A stretch of 64,000 nucleotides of DNA from an uncultured Sphingobacteriaceae bacterium (GTDB lineage: Bacteria; Bacteroidota; Bacteroidia; Sphingobacteriales; Sphingobacteriaceae): NCBI GenBank assembly GCA_946480915.1, contig CAMLLO010000014.1, positions 1 to 64,000 on the forward strand, given 5' to 3'. This document shows positions 32,909-40,568 of the stretch, piece by piece. A program made the position numbers and the translations under genes. The notes under the pieces were generated by a model that did no database searches, was not told where the DNA came from, and was given only the letters and a program-made list of their open reading frames with translations. Every line of letters starts with the position of its first letter. Position 1 is the first letter of the stretch.

Positions 32909-33302
32909 AAGATGTTTTTAAGTTTTACTTATTCAGCATGTTGCGGCATACAACATGTTGATTTGATTGTTTGAAGACTTAAACGGGACGTATTTTTATT
33001 TATTTTGTTTTTTATATGAGCAGCGGTTCTGGATTTTCAACCTGATTTTCCAGTAAAACCTGTGCAGATTTAAGCATATAAGCTCCGAAATGGACGTTTA
33101 ATGGCTATGAGGCTATCTTTTTGAATCGGTTCGAACTGTACTGAATTCAGGATAATCACTCGGATTTATGAATATTATTTAGTTCTAAAAAGACAAAACT
33201 ATTACAAATAGTCTGAAAATAAGGACATTAAATAATTGCGAATTTTGAGATTTTTCATTGCGTTTTACCTCATGTTGTGAGTTTGCATAGGTTTAGAAAA
33301 AT
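32909..33302. other. 394-base intergenic region, mostly empty
   Basis: No gene is supported here. It holds the CAnCATGTTG direct-repeat pair near the glucosaminidase start (32934-32960) and AT-rich DNA with no recognisable hairpin. A GGTTCGAACT at about 33127 looks tRNA-like, but no acceptor or anticodon stem can be drawn around it. Confidence 0.5.
32934..32960. repeat. paired CAnCATGTTG repeats upstream of the glucosaminidase gene
   Basis: CAGCATGTTG (32934-32943) and CAACATGTTG (32951-32960) are separated by 7 bases; the second is a perfect 10-base palindrome and the first is one base away from it. Together they also form an inverted repeat, CATGTTG/CAACATG. The pair lies 26-52 bases upstream of the ATG at 32908, a plausible operator position. 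Confidence 0.45.
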
Positions 33303-33608
33303 ATGATTTTTCAGAAACTCATAGGATTTGAAACAGAACCCTCAACAATATATACTGTTATTAATAGAGAAATGTCGATAATGAATCCCGATCCACTCCG
33401 AGGCAGATTATTTGAAATGCGCTTAATAGATATATATAATAAGCATTCCTGGTTAGCTGAGGAACTATCGGAAAAAGATTTTATAAAACTTTTTCCGATT
33501 CACTTCAAGCATAATAAACCTGTTTTGCCCGACAAACCTTCCGGCTTTGATTTGGATAAACAAATATTTCTGGAGGTCCTTGTAGCGTTCAGGCAATCCT
33601 TCATTTAA
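33303..33608 (+). CDS. hypothetical protein, 101 residues
   Basis: A small protein from an ATG at 33303 with no signal peptide or membrane helix. Composition is protein-like, with PLRGRLFEMRLIDIYNKHSWLAEEL and LDKQIFLEVLVAFRQSF separated by a basic, Pro-rich middle; the first of these segments is split here as PLRGRLFEMRL and IDIYNKHSWL. I recognise no family. It stands alone between the minus-strand glucosaminidase gene and the YtxH gene 115 bases downstream. Confidence 0.5.
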   Translation: MIFQKLIGFETEPSTIYTVINREMSIMNPDPLRGRLFEMRLIDIYNKHSWLAEELSEKDFIKLFPIHFKHNKPVLPDKPSGFDLDKQIFLEVLVAFRQSFI

Positions 33609-33723
33609 TAAATGAATGAGATTTTAAGAACCATTCCTTAGTTAAGCTGTTATATTTTTATCTCATATTAATAAATGAATACTATTTTATTTGTTTAATT
33701 ATTGATTCTATAAAATAAATGCT

Positions 33724-34053
33724 ATGAAAAATTACAAGGAATTACTACACGATGCAGAATCATTGTTTAAAGATGTGACACATAGAAACTCGCGTCATTC
33801 AAATGACACTGCTAAACTTCTGGCAGTTGCTACTATCGGTTTGGCAGTAGGGGGGATATTGGGGATTTTATTTGCTCCGTCGTCAGGTGCAGAAACAAGA
33901 AGTACAATCGCTGATTCGGTAGGCGGATTAAGTGGCACGGTGCGTGATAAAGCGCGTCAGGGAATGGATAAGCTTACAGACTTAAAAAATCAGGCAGTTG
34001 ACAAAGTTAAAACCAGGGTAAACGGTTCAACTGAGCCTGAACCGGTGTCTTAG
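33724..34053 (+). CDS. YtxH domain protein
   Basis: A 109-residue protein of the YtxH family. The hallmark is the glycine-rich membrane segment (LLAVATIGLAVGGILGILFA, about residues 35-54), directly followed by P-S-S-G-A-E-T-R. An amphipathic, Lys/Asp-rich C-terminal helix ends the protein. YtxH proteins are small general-stress membrane proteins in Bacillus and Bacteroidota with no fixed biochemical role. It ends at an 18-base-pair bidirectional terminator. Confidence 0.88.
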   Translation: MKNYKELLHDAESLFKDVTHRNSRHSNDTAKLLAVATIGLAVGGILGILFAPSSGAETRSTIADSVGGLSGTVRDKARQGMDKLTDLKNQAVDKVKTRVNGSTEPEPVS

Positions 34054-34070
34054 GTGTGTTTAACCTTCAG

Positions 34071-34116
34071 AGAAAAGAAAGAGGCTGTTCGAATTCGGAC
34101 AGCCTCTTTCTTTTCT
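34071..34116. terminator. 18-base-pair bidirectional terminator
   Basis: AGAAAAGAAAGAGGCTGT (34071-34088) and ACAGCCTCTTTCTTTTCT (34099-34116) pair perfectly around a 10-base loop. The A/T-rich outer stem serves both directions. The right arm overlaps the stop codon of the convergent GIN-domain gene by two bases. Confidence 0.9.
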
Positions 34117-34873
34117 ATTTTATTGACAATCTATTTAGCATGGGCATTACCTTTCCTCTAAAGGTAACTTTCGCACCTTCCGAAATATCATAATCGAGTT
34201 TCTGTATATCTAAATCTAATACTTCAACAGTGCTTTTACTTAGTGTTTTAAGATTCAACGATTTAATGGTATTATCAGAAGATATAGTAAGGTCTCCATC
34301 TCCTGAATTGTCGCCCACCCTGGCATTCAATAATCCTAATTGATTGTTGTCAAGCCAAACTCTGGTATTGGCGGCTGCATCTATTTTTAGTGATTCTTGG
34401 GTAAAGCCCTTAACAGAGGTTACAAACTGCGGGGTGTATTCTCCTTTTTTTCTTTCAGGAAATTTAAAGGCTTTAGACTTTAAGTAGTTTAAACGGGGAC
34501 TGATGATTATAATGTCAGAAGAACCCCAATTATCATGATTTTTCGCGTCTTTTTTCTTGTTTAGATCTATTACCAGGTTTTTCCCTGACTGAGTTATCCC
34601 AACCCGATCCTTACCACGTTTATTTATCCAAACAGCTTCCTTGTCTCCGAACTCGATGGTTACATTCACGGTATTCGCTGCCAGGAGTTCCACACTTTCG
34701 AAATTCCTTATCTTGACCTGATCGTAATCATTGAAACGGTTAACTGAATGGTATTTGGCTAAGCCAAGCTTTTTCATTGTTAAATATTCAGCTCTTAACC
34801 CAAAATCGTATGCTATTAAGGTGCTTATTAAAATAAACACAGTTACGGTCAATAATATATTACTTGTTTTCAT
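34115..34873 (-). CDS. exported GIN-domain (DUF2807-like) protein
   Basis: A 252-residue protein from the ATG at 34873. The N-terminal hydrophobic segment (SNILLTVTVFILISTLIAYD) directs export or anchoring. The rest is rich in beta-strands with the FESVELLAANTVNVTIEFGD pattern (here FESVELLAANTVNVTI). This resembles the GIN domain (putative adhesin head, DUF2807), a right-handed parallel beta-helix-like fold. It is the last gene of the ABC/GntR operon, 10 bases past the regulator. Its role there is not known. Confidence 0.65.
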   Translation of the reverse strand: MKTSNILLTVTVFILISTLIAYDFGLRAEYLTMKKLGLAKYHSVNRFNDYDQVKIRNFESVELLAANTVNVTIEFGDKEAVWINKRGKDRVGITQSGKNLVIDLNKKKDAKNHDNWGSSDIIIISPRLNYLKSKAFKFPERKKGEYTPQFVTSVKGFTQESLKIDAAANTRVWLDNNQLGLLNARVGDNSGDGDLTISSDNTIKSLNLKTLSKSTVEVLDLDIQKLDYDISEGAKVTFRGKVMPMLNRLSIK

Positions 34874-34883
34874 ATTGTTTAGG

Positions 34884-35252
34884 TTAGTAGTTATCTGATT
34901 TAAAATCTTCAAAACGTTTGGCTATTTCATCCAAACTGATATTCAGCAGGTAAATATTCCTGAAAAACTCAGGAAGCTCCTGATTCAAAAAGCGTTCTTT
35001 CCGGTAAGTTTTTATCTTCTCTATTGCGTCGTCGGTCGCAAAAAAGCCGATACCACGTTTATTTGCAATTACCTCGCGGTTTTGTAAAAACTCATATGCT
35101 CTCACAACAGTGTTTGGGTTTACCTGGAGCTCTATAGCAAGCTCTCTTACTGAAGGTATTTTTTGATCTTTTGCCCATTTCCCAAGCATTATACTTTCGC
35201 TTACATGTCCGGCAATTTGCAGGTATATCGCTTCGTTATCTCTAAATTCCAT
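34884..35252 (-). CDS. GntR family regulator, YtrA-like
   Basis: A 122-residue repressor. The GntR winged helix-turn-helix is complete (AIYLQIAGHVSESIMLGKW, then IPSVRELAIELQVNPNTVVRAYEFL, split here as IPSVRELAIELQV and NPNTVVRAYEFLQ). It lacks a large effector domain, as in the YtrA subfamily that controls neighbouring ABC transporters. Its ATG overlaps the stop of the permease gene (TAATG), so the two are translationally coupled. The palindromic site at 36872-36897, upstream of the operon's first gene, is the best candidate for its operator. Confidence 0.92.
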   Translation of the reverse strand: MEFRDNEAIYLQIAGHVSESIMLGKWAKDQKIPSVRELAIELQVNPNTVVRAYEFLQNREVIANKRGIGFFATDDAIEKIKTYRKERFLNQELPEFFRNIYLLNISLDEIAKRFEDFKSDNY

Positions 35253-36031
35253 TAAACTTCTTTCTCTTTTACCCTGTAGAATGTACAGGTCCACATAATT
35301 ACAACCAGCAACAATAATATAGCTATTACATACATATCGTATTTCCAGGGTAAAACTACGTTCCAATACATGTTATTGGCATCCATAATATTGATCCGAT
35401 TGAATGGCGCAGCTGACCGAATACTTTTATGTATCAATAAACGCATAAATTCTGTATTCAGCAGGGAGAGCGTGAACACTCCGATAAAGAAACAAAAGGC
35501 TGTTTTTATAAAATGAAGTTTCTCGAAAAAGATAGATCCCCAAAGGGCGACAGCGTGTAGAACCGCAAAGAATAGAAAAACGATGTAAACTTTCTGATCA
35601 TTTGAAAATAGATTCATTAACTGGATATCGCTTTCGCCAGAAGACCCTAATTTTTGTATCAGGATTACTATAAGGTAAAAAGCAGGGATATATAATAGCT
35701 GGAAGATGATAAAAGAATAAATCCACCCAATAAGGTATTTTTCAAAATTTGAAGCTGGCAAAGTAAGTAAAGCTATTGCCTTTTTCTTGTTGCCGAGATC
35801 TGAAAATGCAATACTTGTAAAAATACTTCCGGCTAGCAGGTAGACGATAATAAAGAATGGAATTTGTGCTCTGACTGATAATTCGCCTTTACTTACATAG
35901 GCGGCAAAGCCCATGCTCAGAAAAAGTACTCCGAGCAGCACAAAAAACGCCATCAGATATGTTTTGTAATTATCTGTGGTATGCTTCGCAAAAAGCAGGG
36001 AAAAGCGTTTTAGGTTAAATGTTTGGTTCAT
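35252..36031 (-). CDS. ABC transporter permease (YtrC/D-like)
   Basis: A 259-residue integral membrane protein with six or so hydrophobic segments (residues about 25-48, 60-82, 105-128, 145-165, 172-190, 232-252). I see no sequence motif beyond topology; identity rests on its position between an ABC ATPase (17-base overlap with that gene) and a GntR regulator. The set resembles the YtrA-YtrB-YtrC/D systems. The transported molecule is unknown. Confidence 0.8.
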   Translation of the reverse strand: MNQTFNLKRFSLLFAKHTTDNYKTYLMAFFVLLGVLFLSMGFAAYVSKGELSVRAQIPFFIIVYLLAGSIFTSIAFSDLGNKKKAIALLTLPASNFEKYLIGWIYSFIIFQLLYIPAFYLIVILIQKLGSSGESDIQLMNLFSNDQKVYIVFLFFAVLHAVALWGSIFFEKLHFIKTAFCFFIGVFTLSLLNTEFMRLLIHKSIRSAAPFNRINIMDANNMYWNVVLPWKYDMYVIAILLLLVVIMWTCTFYRVKEKEV

Positions 36032-36866
36032 AAGTAGTACTTAAATAATTAATAACTAATTTATTATCGCTTATAATCGAATTAAACAGAAGTTCCATGT
36101 CCACTTTGCTAAAGCTTTCGTCTGTATTGGCTATAATTGTATTTATACCTCCGAGGTTTTCCTCTGCATATAAAACATCTTTTCCGTTTGCCGATGAGGA
36201 ACTGGTGAATTTTAATTTTTCCGAAATCGTGTCTAAACTACTGTTCAGAATAATTTCCTGCTTATGCAACACGATTAACGAATCAATCAGGCTGTCCAGG
36301 TCGCGAACCTGGTGTGTTGAAATGATGATACAACGACTCTCTGTTAAGGCAGAAGCTATAATTTTTCTAAACTGGCTTTTTGAAGGGATATCTAAACCAT
36401 TAGTCGGTTCGTCCATTATCAGCAGGGAAGTATTTGTAGCCAAACCAAAGGCTATGATAACTTTTTTCTGCTGCCCGAAGGAGAGTTTATTCAAACGACT
36501 GTCGGCTGGCACCTCAAACTCGTTCAGCATCCTCAGAAAATCCTCATAATTAAAGTTTGGGTAGAAATGCGCGGTGCTTTTAACGAATTGTGCCGGGGTC
36601 AAAGAGGGAAGGTACATCTCTTCAGGGATAAAAAATATCTCTTGTAAAAACGCCGGTAGTCGTTTTGATGTTTCGAATCCTTTTACTGTACAGCGGCCCT
36701 TGAGAGGGAATGCCAAACCTGCTATATTTTTAAGCAAGGTAGATTTGCCTGCCCCGTTTTTGCCGAGCAGGCCATAAATGTGGCCGGCTTTTAAGGATAG
36801 ATTAAGGTTGTTAAACAGCAATCGTTTTTTACTGTAACCGAAAGTTAGGTCAGAAATTTCAATCAT
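36015..36866 (-). CDS. ABC transporter ATP-binding protein (YtrB-like)
   Basis: A 283-residue ATPase. Walker A GKNGAGKSTLL, a Q-loop near IFFIPEEMYLP, the signature LSFGQQKK, Walker B LLIMDEPTNGLDIPS and the H-loop IISTHQ are all in place. It is the first gene of the minus-strand operon ATPase-permease-GntR-GIN and lies only five bases downstream of a 26-base palindrome that abuts a -7 box. Its last codons overlap the permease gene by 17 bases, showing tight coupling. Confidence 0.93.
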   Translation of the reverse strand: MIEISDLTFGYSKKRLLFNNLNLSLKAGHIYGLLGKNGAGKSTLLKNIAGLAFPLKGRCTVKGFETSKRLPAFLQEIFFIPEEMYLPSLTPAQFVKSTAHFYPNFNYEDFLRMLNEFEVPADSRLNKLSFGQQKKVIIAFGLATNTSLLIMDEPTNGLDIPSKSQFRKIIASALTESRCIIISTHQVRDLDSLIDSLIVLHKQEIILNSSLDTISEKLKFTSSSSANGKDVLYAEENLGGINTIIANTDESFSKVDMELLFNSIISDNKLVINYLSTTYEPNI

Positions 36867-36871
36867 AGTTC

Positions 36872-36897
36872 TAGTGTACTAGATATATAGTACACTA
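36872..36897 (-). promoter_or_regulatory. candidate GntR (YtrA-type) operator
   Basis: Perfect 9-base arms TAGTGTACT (36872-36880) and AGTACACTA (36889-36897) flank an 8-base centre. The 26-base palindrome lies directly between the -7 box (36898-36905) and the ATG of the ABC ATPase (36866). Binding there by the operon's own GntR protein would block transcription initiation. Confidence 0.75.
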
Positions 36898-36928
36898 CAA
36901 ATGTATAAAGATGTTTTATATTTTCAAA
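36898..36928 (-). promoter_or_regulatory. -33/-7 promoter of the ABC-GntR operon
   Basis: On the minus strand TTTG (36925-36928) and TACATTTG (36898-36905) are spaced by exactly 19 bases, a textbook Bacteroidota promoter. The transcription start would fall inside the adjacent palindrome. Confidence 0.75.
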
Positions 36929-36984
36929 TTATTTTTTTGCTGCTTATTTGATTGTAATTTTCTTCTCAATACAATTCTTATATT

Positions 36985-37070
36985 CGTTAAGAAAAATGGA
37001 GTCCAGAGACCATTAAAAACGGGGCGACACCGAAAAGCCTTATGAGTAGGACCACTTAAACCTGAAAATC
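36985..37070 (+). ncRNA. possible structured 5' leader of the DUF805 gene
   Basis: The bases just before the DUF805 ATG are unusually G/C-rich and structured compared with neighbouring spacers. GGAGTCC, GGGGCGACACCG and GCCTTATGAGTAGGACC follow one another, and GTCC can pair with GGAC across the region and GGGGC with GCCTT inside it. A conserved RNA candidate named after DUF805 has been reported upstream of such genes in Bacteroidota. I recall the association, not the consensus, so assignment is tentative. Confidence 0.35.
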
Positions 37071-37481
37071 ATGAATTGGTACTTAAAAGTATTAAAAAAT
37101 TATGCTGTGTTTAGCGGCAGAGCCAGACGTAAAGAGTATTGGATGTTTGCTTTGTTTCAATTAATTTTTGCGTTGGCCGCAATGGCAATTGACAACATTA
37201 TTGGAACCACTTTTAAAATAGGCGAACAGAGCATTCCATATGGTTATGTTTATATGATTTATACTCTGGCTCTTTTGATTCCCGCTTTGGCTGTAGCAGT
37301 ACGACGATTGCATGATGTGGGCAAAAGTGGCTGGTTTTTATTGATATGCTTGATACCAATTATTGGTGGAATTTGGCTGCTGGTTCTTTTGGTAACTGAT
37401 AGCAAACCAGGTGATAATGAATACGGTCCCAATCCAAAAGAAGAAGGCCATATCGAACAAACTCAGCCATCTTTAAGCTGA
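37071..37481 (+). CDS. DUF805 membrane protein
   Basis: A 136-residue integral membrane protein. The start MNWYLKVLKNYAVFSGRARRKEYW is the DUF805 signature (here MNWYLKVLKNY and GRARRKEYW). Three or four hydrophobic segments follow, with the conserved VRRLHDVGKSGWFLLI loop and the family-typical tail DNEYGPNP. DUF805 proteins are widespread in Bacteroidota and Proteobacteria with no settled function. It is a single gene with a terminator at 37515-37541, preceded by a possible structured RNA leader. Confidence 0.93.
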   Translation: MNWYLKVLKNYAVFSGRARRKEYWMFALFQLIFALAAMAIDNIIGTTFKIGEQSIPYGYVYMIYTLALLIPALAVAVRRLHDVGKSGWFLLICLIPIIGGIWLLVLLVTDSKPGDNEYGPNPKEEGHIEQTQPSLS

Positions 37482-37514
37482 GTCTACTGTTTAAAAAAAG
37501 TTTTTCTTACTTAG

Positions 37515-37541
37515 AATGCCGAACTTGTTTCGGCATTTTGT
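37515..37541 (+). terminator. intrinsic terminator after DUF805
   Basis: AATGCCGAA and TTCGGCATT form a 9-base-pair stem with a CTTGT loop, followed by TTTGTTT. Confidence 0.85.
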
Positions 37542-37624
37542 TTAAAACTAAAGATCTTTCATCTCGGTTATTTAACCTTAAAAATAAAAATCTTTTCTAC
37601 TGGATTTCGGTTTATTAAACTCTA

Positions 37625-37981
37625 ATGGATATTGAAGCACTCAGAGACTATTGTCTCAGGAAAAATGGAGTAACGGAATCGTTCCCGTTTGATCTGGATA
37701 CACTTGTTTTTAAAGTCGGGGGTAAGATGTTCTTGCTAACCAATCTGCAAAATCCCGTTAGTTTTAACGCTAAATGCAATCCCGAAAGGAGCTTAGCTTT
37801 AAGAGAGGAATTTCAAGAAATTGTTCCTGGTTATCATATGAGTAAAATACATTGGAATACTGTGAGTATGACAGGGCGCTTAAGTAATCAACAATTGGAG
37901 GAACTTATCGACCATTCGTATGATTTGGTCTATCAGGGATTATCAAAAAAGATTAAAGAAGAATTAAATCAAAGTATATGA
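37625..37981 (+). CDS. MmcQ/YjbR family protein
   Basis: A 118-residue cytosolic protein of the MmcQ/YjbR family (double-wing DNA-binding-like fold). The order [21 protein letters not shown], a Cys-Asn-Pro-Glu motif ([14 protein letters not shown]) and the [10 protein letters not shown] motif match the family; the first is split here as [14 protein letters not shown] and GGKMFLL. Its function in cells is unclear. It shares an ATGA overlap with the next gene, so the two are translationally coupled. Confidence 0.9.
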   Translation: MDIEALRDYCLRKNGVTESFPFDLDTLVFKVGGKMFLLTNLQNPVSFNAKCNPERSLALREEFQEIVPGYHMSKIHWNTVSMTGRLSNQQLEELIDHSYDLVYQGLSKKIKEELNQSI

Positions 37982-38211
37982 ATTGGGAAGAAAAAAATGA
38001 TCAGCTGGTAAAAGAGTTTGAGTTCAAAAATTTTTCGGAAGCCTGGGCTTTTATGAGCAAAGTAGCTCTGGCGGCAGAAAAGATGGATCATCATCCCGAA
38101 TGGACTAACGTATACAACAAGGTTGTTATAAAATTAAATACTCATAGCGCAGGCAATATCGTGACTCAAAAAGATAAAGACCTGGCAGCAGTTATAGATG
38201 CTTTGTTATAG
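37978..38211 (+). CDS. 4a-hydroxytetrahydrobiopterin dehydratase (pterin carbinolamine dehydratase)
   Basis: A 77-residue protein with the PCD motif [16 protein letters not shown] and the conserved LNTHSAG. It dehydrates 4a-hydroxytetrahydropterin, supporting aromatic amino-acid hydroxylases, or acts in other pterin or molybdopterin-related roles. At 77 residues it is at the short end of the family but complete, since the fold starts at the first strand. Coupled to the MmcQ gene by ATGA overlap, a partnering that is not obviously explained by either function. Confidence 0.92.
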   Translation: MNWEEKNDQLVKEFEFKNFSEAWAFMSKVALAAEKMDHHPEWTNVYNKVVIKLNTHSAGNIVTQKDKDLAAVIDALL

Positions 38212-38268
38212 GTTTCGGTCGATAAACATTTTCTGCTGCTTTATTGTAATCTATAGAAATTTATTCCG

Positions 38269-38706
38269 ATGCGAAAATTAATAGCTAAGACGAGTACCAG
38301 TATCAATGCACCCGTAAATAAAGTATGGCAGGCTTTAACCGATCCTAAATTGATCAAACAATACTTATTTGGAACAAATGCAGTTTCCGATTGGAAGGAG
38401 GGTAGCAGTCTCACTTATTCTGGAGAATGGGAGGGTAAATCCTATCAGGACAAAGGAGAAATTGTGAAAATTATACCGGAGAAATTATTGCATACCACTT
38501 ATTTAAGCTCTATGAGCAATAAAGAAGATAAGCCAGAGAACTATGCAAATGTGATCTATGAAATAGAAAGCCAGGGTAACAATTCACTGCTCACTATTAC
38601 CCAGGATAATATTGAAAATGAAGAGCAGGTTGATCATATGATACAGAACTGGAACATGGTACTGTCCGGTATGAAAAAATTGTTGGAAAATGGTCCGGCT
38701 TCTTAA
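38269..38706 (+). CDS. SRPBCC (AHSA1-like) domain protein
   Basis: A 145-residue protein of the START/Bet v1-like SRPBCC superfamily. The opening TSTSINAPVNKVWQALTDPKLI and a middle G-S-S-L-T-Y-x-G-E-W are typical of the AHSA1 branch (here INAPVNKVWQALTDPKLI). It probably binds a hydrophobic small molecule or acts in a stress response. Its stop overlaps the stop of the convergent oxidoreductase gene by four bases (38703-38706). Confidence 0.88.
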   Translation: MRKLIAKTSTSINAPVNKVWQALTDPKLIKQYLFGTNAVSDWKEGSSLTYSGEWEGKSYQDKGEIVKIIPEKLLHTTYLSSMSNKEDKPENYANVIYEIESQGNNSLLTITQDNIENEEQVDHMIQNWNMVLSGMKKLLENGPAS

Positions 38707-39695
38707 ATTATATTGATCAATTTTCCTTTGTCACTGCTTTCTTTTATCGCTTCGATAACTTTCATATTATTTACCGCATCCTCTAATGGTGTAGGGATAC
38801 TGCCATTCTCTAATATTGCTTTTGAAAACATATCCGCCTGAAGGGTGTATTGATTTTTTGGTTCAAATAAAATTTCCTCCCTCTTATTATCAAGCTGTAG
38901 CCAAATACGCGTTGTTTGGTCCGGTGGGATGTTTACAGGGATTTCTACCTCGATTGATCCCTTAGAACCATATATGTGAAAACTCTGAGCGGGCGCCAAT
39001 CTTGTAGAGCACGTAAAGATGGATTGGGCGGTTCCAAAATCCATTACAGCAGAAGCAAGAGTATCAATTTCCATTTCCGGATCATATTGAACTATCCCTT
39101 GCACGGCAGTTGGTTCTTTTCCCAAAATATACCGTGACTGGGAAATACAATAACAGCCAATGTCCATTAAGCCGCCGCCGCCTGCTTCCTTTTTGTTACG
39201 AATATTTTCAGGGTTATCATTATAATATGAGAAGAAAGCCTGGATCGCCCGAACCGAGCCAAGCGTTCCGGTGTCGACGAGATTCTTCACAAACGTCCAT
39301 TGAGGATGGAACCGATACATAAAAGCCTCCATCACTTTTAGATCGGGATATTTTTTGCATGCATCAAGTAAGTGAGATGCTTCTGTTGTGCTAAGTGCGA
39401 CAGGTTTTTCGCATAAAACATGTTTCCCTGCTTTTAAAGCTTTCAATGTCCATTGCACATGCAGATGATTAGGGAGAGGAATATACACTGCATCAATGGC
39501 CTGATCATTCAGTAGTGCTTCATAAGAACCATAGGCTTTTTCAATAGACAATTCGGTCGCTATGGCCCTGGCTTGTTCTATGTTTCTTGAAGCTATTGCT
39601 TTAATATCGCAATATTCGCCCGCTTGCATTGCGGGAATGACTTTTTCCCGGGCTATTTTCGCTGTGCTTAGGATTCCCCACCTTACTTTTTTCAT
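38703..39695 (-). CDS. Gfo/Idh/MocA family oxidoreductase
   Basis: A 330-residue NAD(P)-dependent sugar-type oxidoreductase. Its Rossmann start VRWGILSTAKIAREKVIPAM is at residues about 4-23 and EKPVAL is the conserved Lys-Pro motif at about 94-99. The GGGLMDIGCYCISQSRYILG segment carries the substrate-side catalytic region. Frame is open to a start further upstream, but the ATG at 39695 (MKKVRWGI) places the Rossmann motif normally. It is a second, only distantly similar member alongside the one at 21510-22532. No pathway context is visible. Confidence 0.9.
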   Translation of the reverse strand: MKKVRWGILSTAKIAREKVIPAMQAGEYCDIKAIASRNIEQARAIATELSIEKAYGSYEALLNDQAIDAVYIPLPNHLHVQWTLKALKAGKHVLCEKPVALSTTEASHLLDACKKYPDLKVMEAFMYRFHPQWTFVKNLVDTGTLGSVRAIQAFFSYYNDNPENIRNKKEAGGGGLMDIGCYCISQSRYILGKEPTAVQGIVQYDPEMEIDTLASAVMDFGTAQSIFTCSTRLAPAQSFHIYGSKGSIEVEIPVNIPPDQTTRIWLQLDNKREEILFEPKNQYTLQADMFSKAILENGSIPTPLEDAVNNMKVIEAIKESSDKGKLINII

Positions 39696-39886
39696 CAGAA
39701 TATAAATTAATAGTGATGAAGCTTGCATGAGCTTTCTCGTCTCTTTTTGGGAGCTGTAAGCTCATGAAGGTTTCACCAATGCGTTTTTTACGAATAACAA
39801 GCTCAAACTTAAATAAAATGTTTAAAGTGTAATATGTTTAAAAGCGGCTATCATGTTTTGCTTACCTTCGTGCTCTTTTTAAAATC

Positions 39887-40564
39887 ATGTTAGAAATTTT
39901 ATATCGCGATGAGTATCTCATCGCTATCAATAAACCACACGGACTGCTGGTTCATCGCTCAGCTATTGCTATGGACGCTCAAGAATTTGCCCTTCAATTA
40001 TTGCGCAATCAAATAAACCAGTGGGTTAATCCAGTGCATCGGCTTGATAGGAAGACCGGGGGAATCTTATTGTTTGCACTTAACAAAGAAGTTGAAATTC
40101 TAATGCATCAGCTTTTTGCCAATAACTTAGTTTCAAAAAAGTATTTAGCAATAGTGCGGGGACATACGCCCGATATGGAAGATGTCGATTATCCGCTAAG
40201 GAAAGAAAACGGAGTATTACAGGAGGCGTTCACATCTTATCGCACCTTAAAACGTGCAGAAATTGATGTTGCCCTTGGCGCACATCAAACTTCGCGGTAT
40301 TCGCTGGTGGAAGCCACGCCACAAACCGGACGTATGCACCAGTTAAGAAAGCATTTTGCTCATATTAATCATCCTATAATCGGCGACAGGCCACACGGTT
40401 GCAATAAACAAAACAAGCTCTTTAAACAAAACTGGGAAATGACAACCATGCTTCTTCATGCTTCTGAACTTTCCTTCAAGCACCCGCTTACCGAAAGAGA
40501 CATCGTTATCGAAGCACGAATTCAGGATGAATTTAAAAGGGTAATAGATCTGATGGGATGGTAA
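39887..40564 (+). CDS. truC: tRNA pseudouridine synthase TruC-like
   Basis: A 225-residue RluA-family pseudouridine synthase without an S4 domain. The catalytic motif VHRLDRKTGGILLFAL carries the nucleophilic Asp at about residue 54, and TGRMHQLRKHFAH is the following conserved motif. GDRPHGCNKQNKLF and the LLHASEL end are typical of TruC, which modifies U65 of tRNAs. A substrate assignment to tRNA U65 comes from overall similarity, not from proof. It ends four bases before the convergent small gene. Confidence 0.9.
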   Translation: MLEILYRDEYLIAINKPHGLLVHRSAIAMDAQEFALQLLRNQINQWVNPVHRLDRKTGGILLFALNKEVEILMHQLFANNLVSKKYLAIVRGHTPDMEDVDYPLRKENGVLQEAFTSYRTLKRAEIDVALGAHQTSRYSLVEATPQTGRMHQLRKHFAHINHPIIGDRPHGCNKQNKLFKQNWEMTTMLLHASELSFKHPLTERDIVIEARIQDEFKRVIDLMGW

Positions 40565-40568
40565 GCTC

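Noticed and set aside
33120..33150. tRNA-like GGTTCGAACT
   Set aside because: No acceptor stem, D arm or anticodon arm can be paired around it.
36097..36549. 150-codon plus-strand frame inside the ABC ATPase gene
   Set aside because: The opposite strand holds a complete ATPase with all motifs; this frame has no domain.
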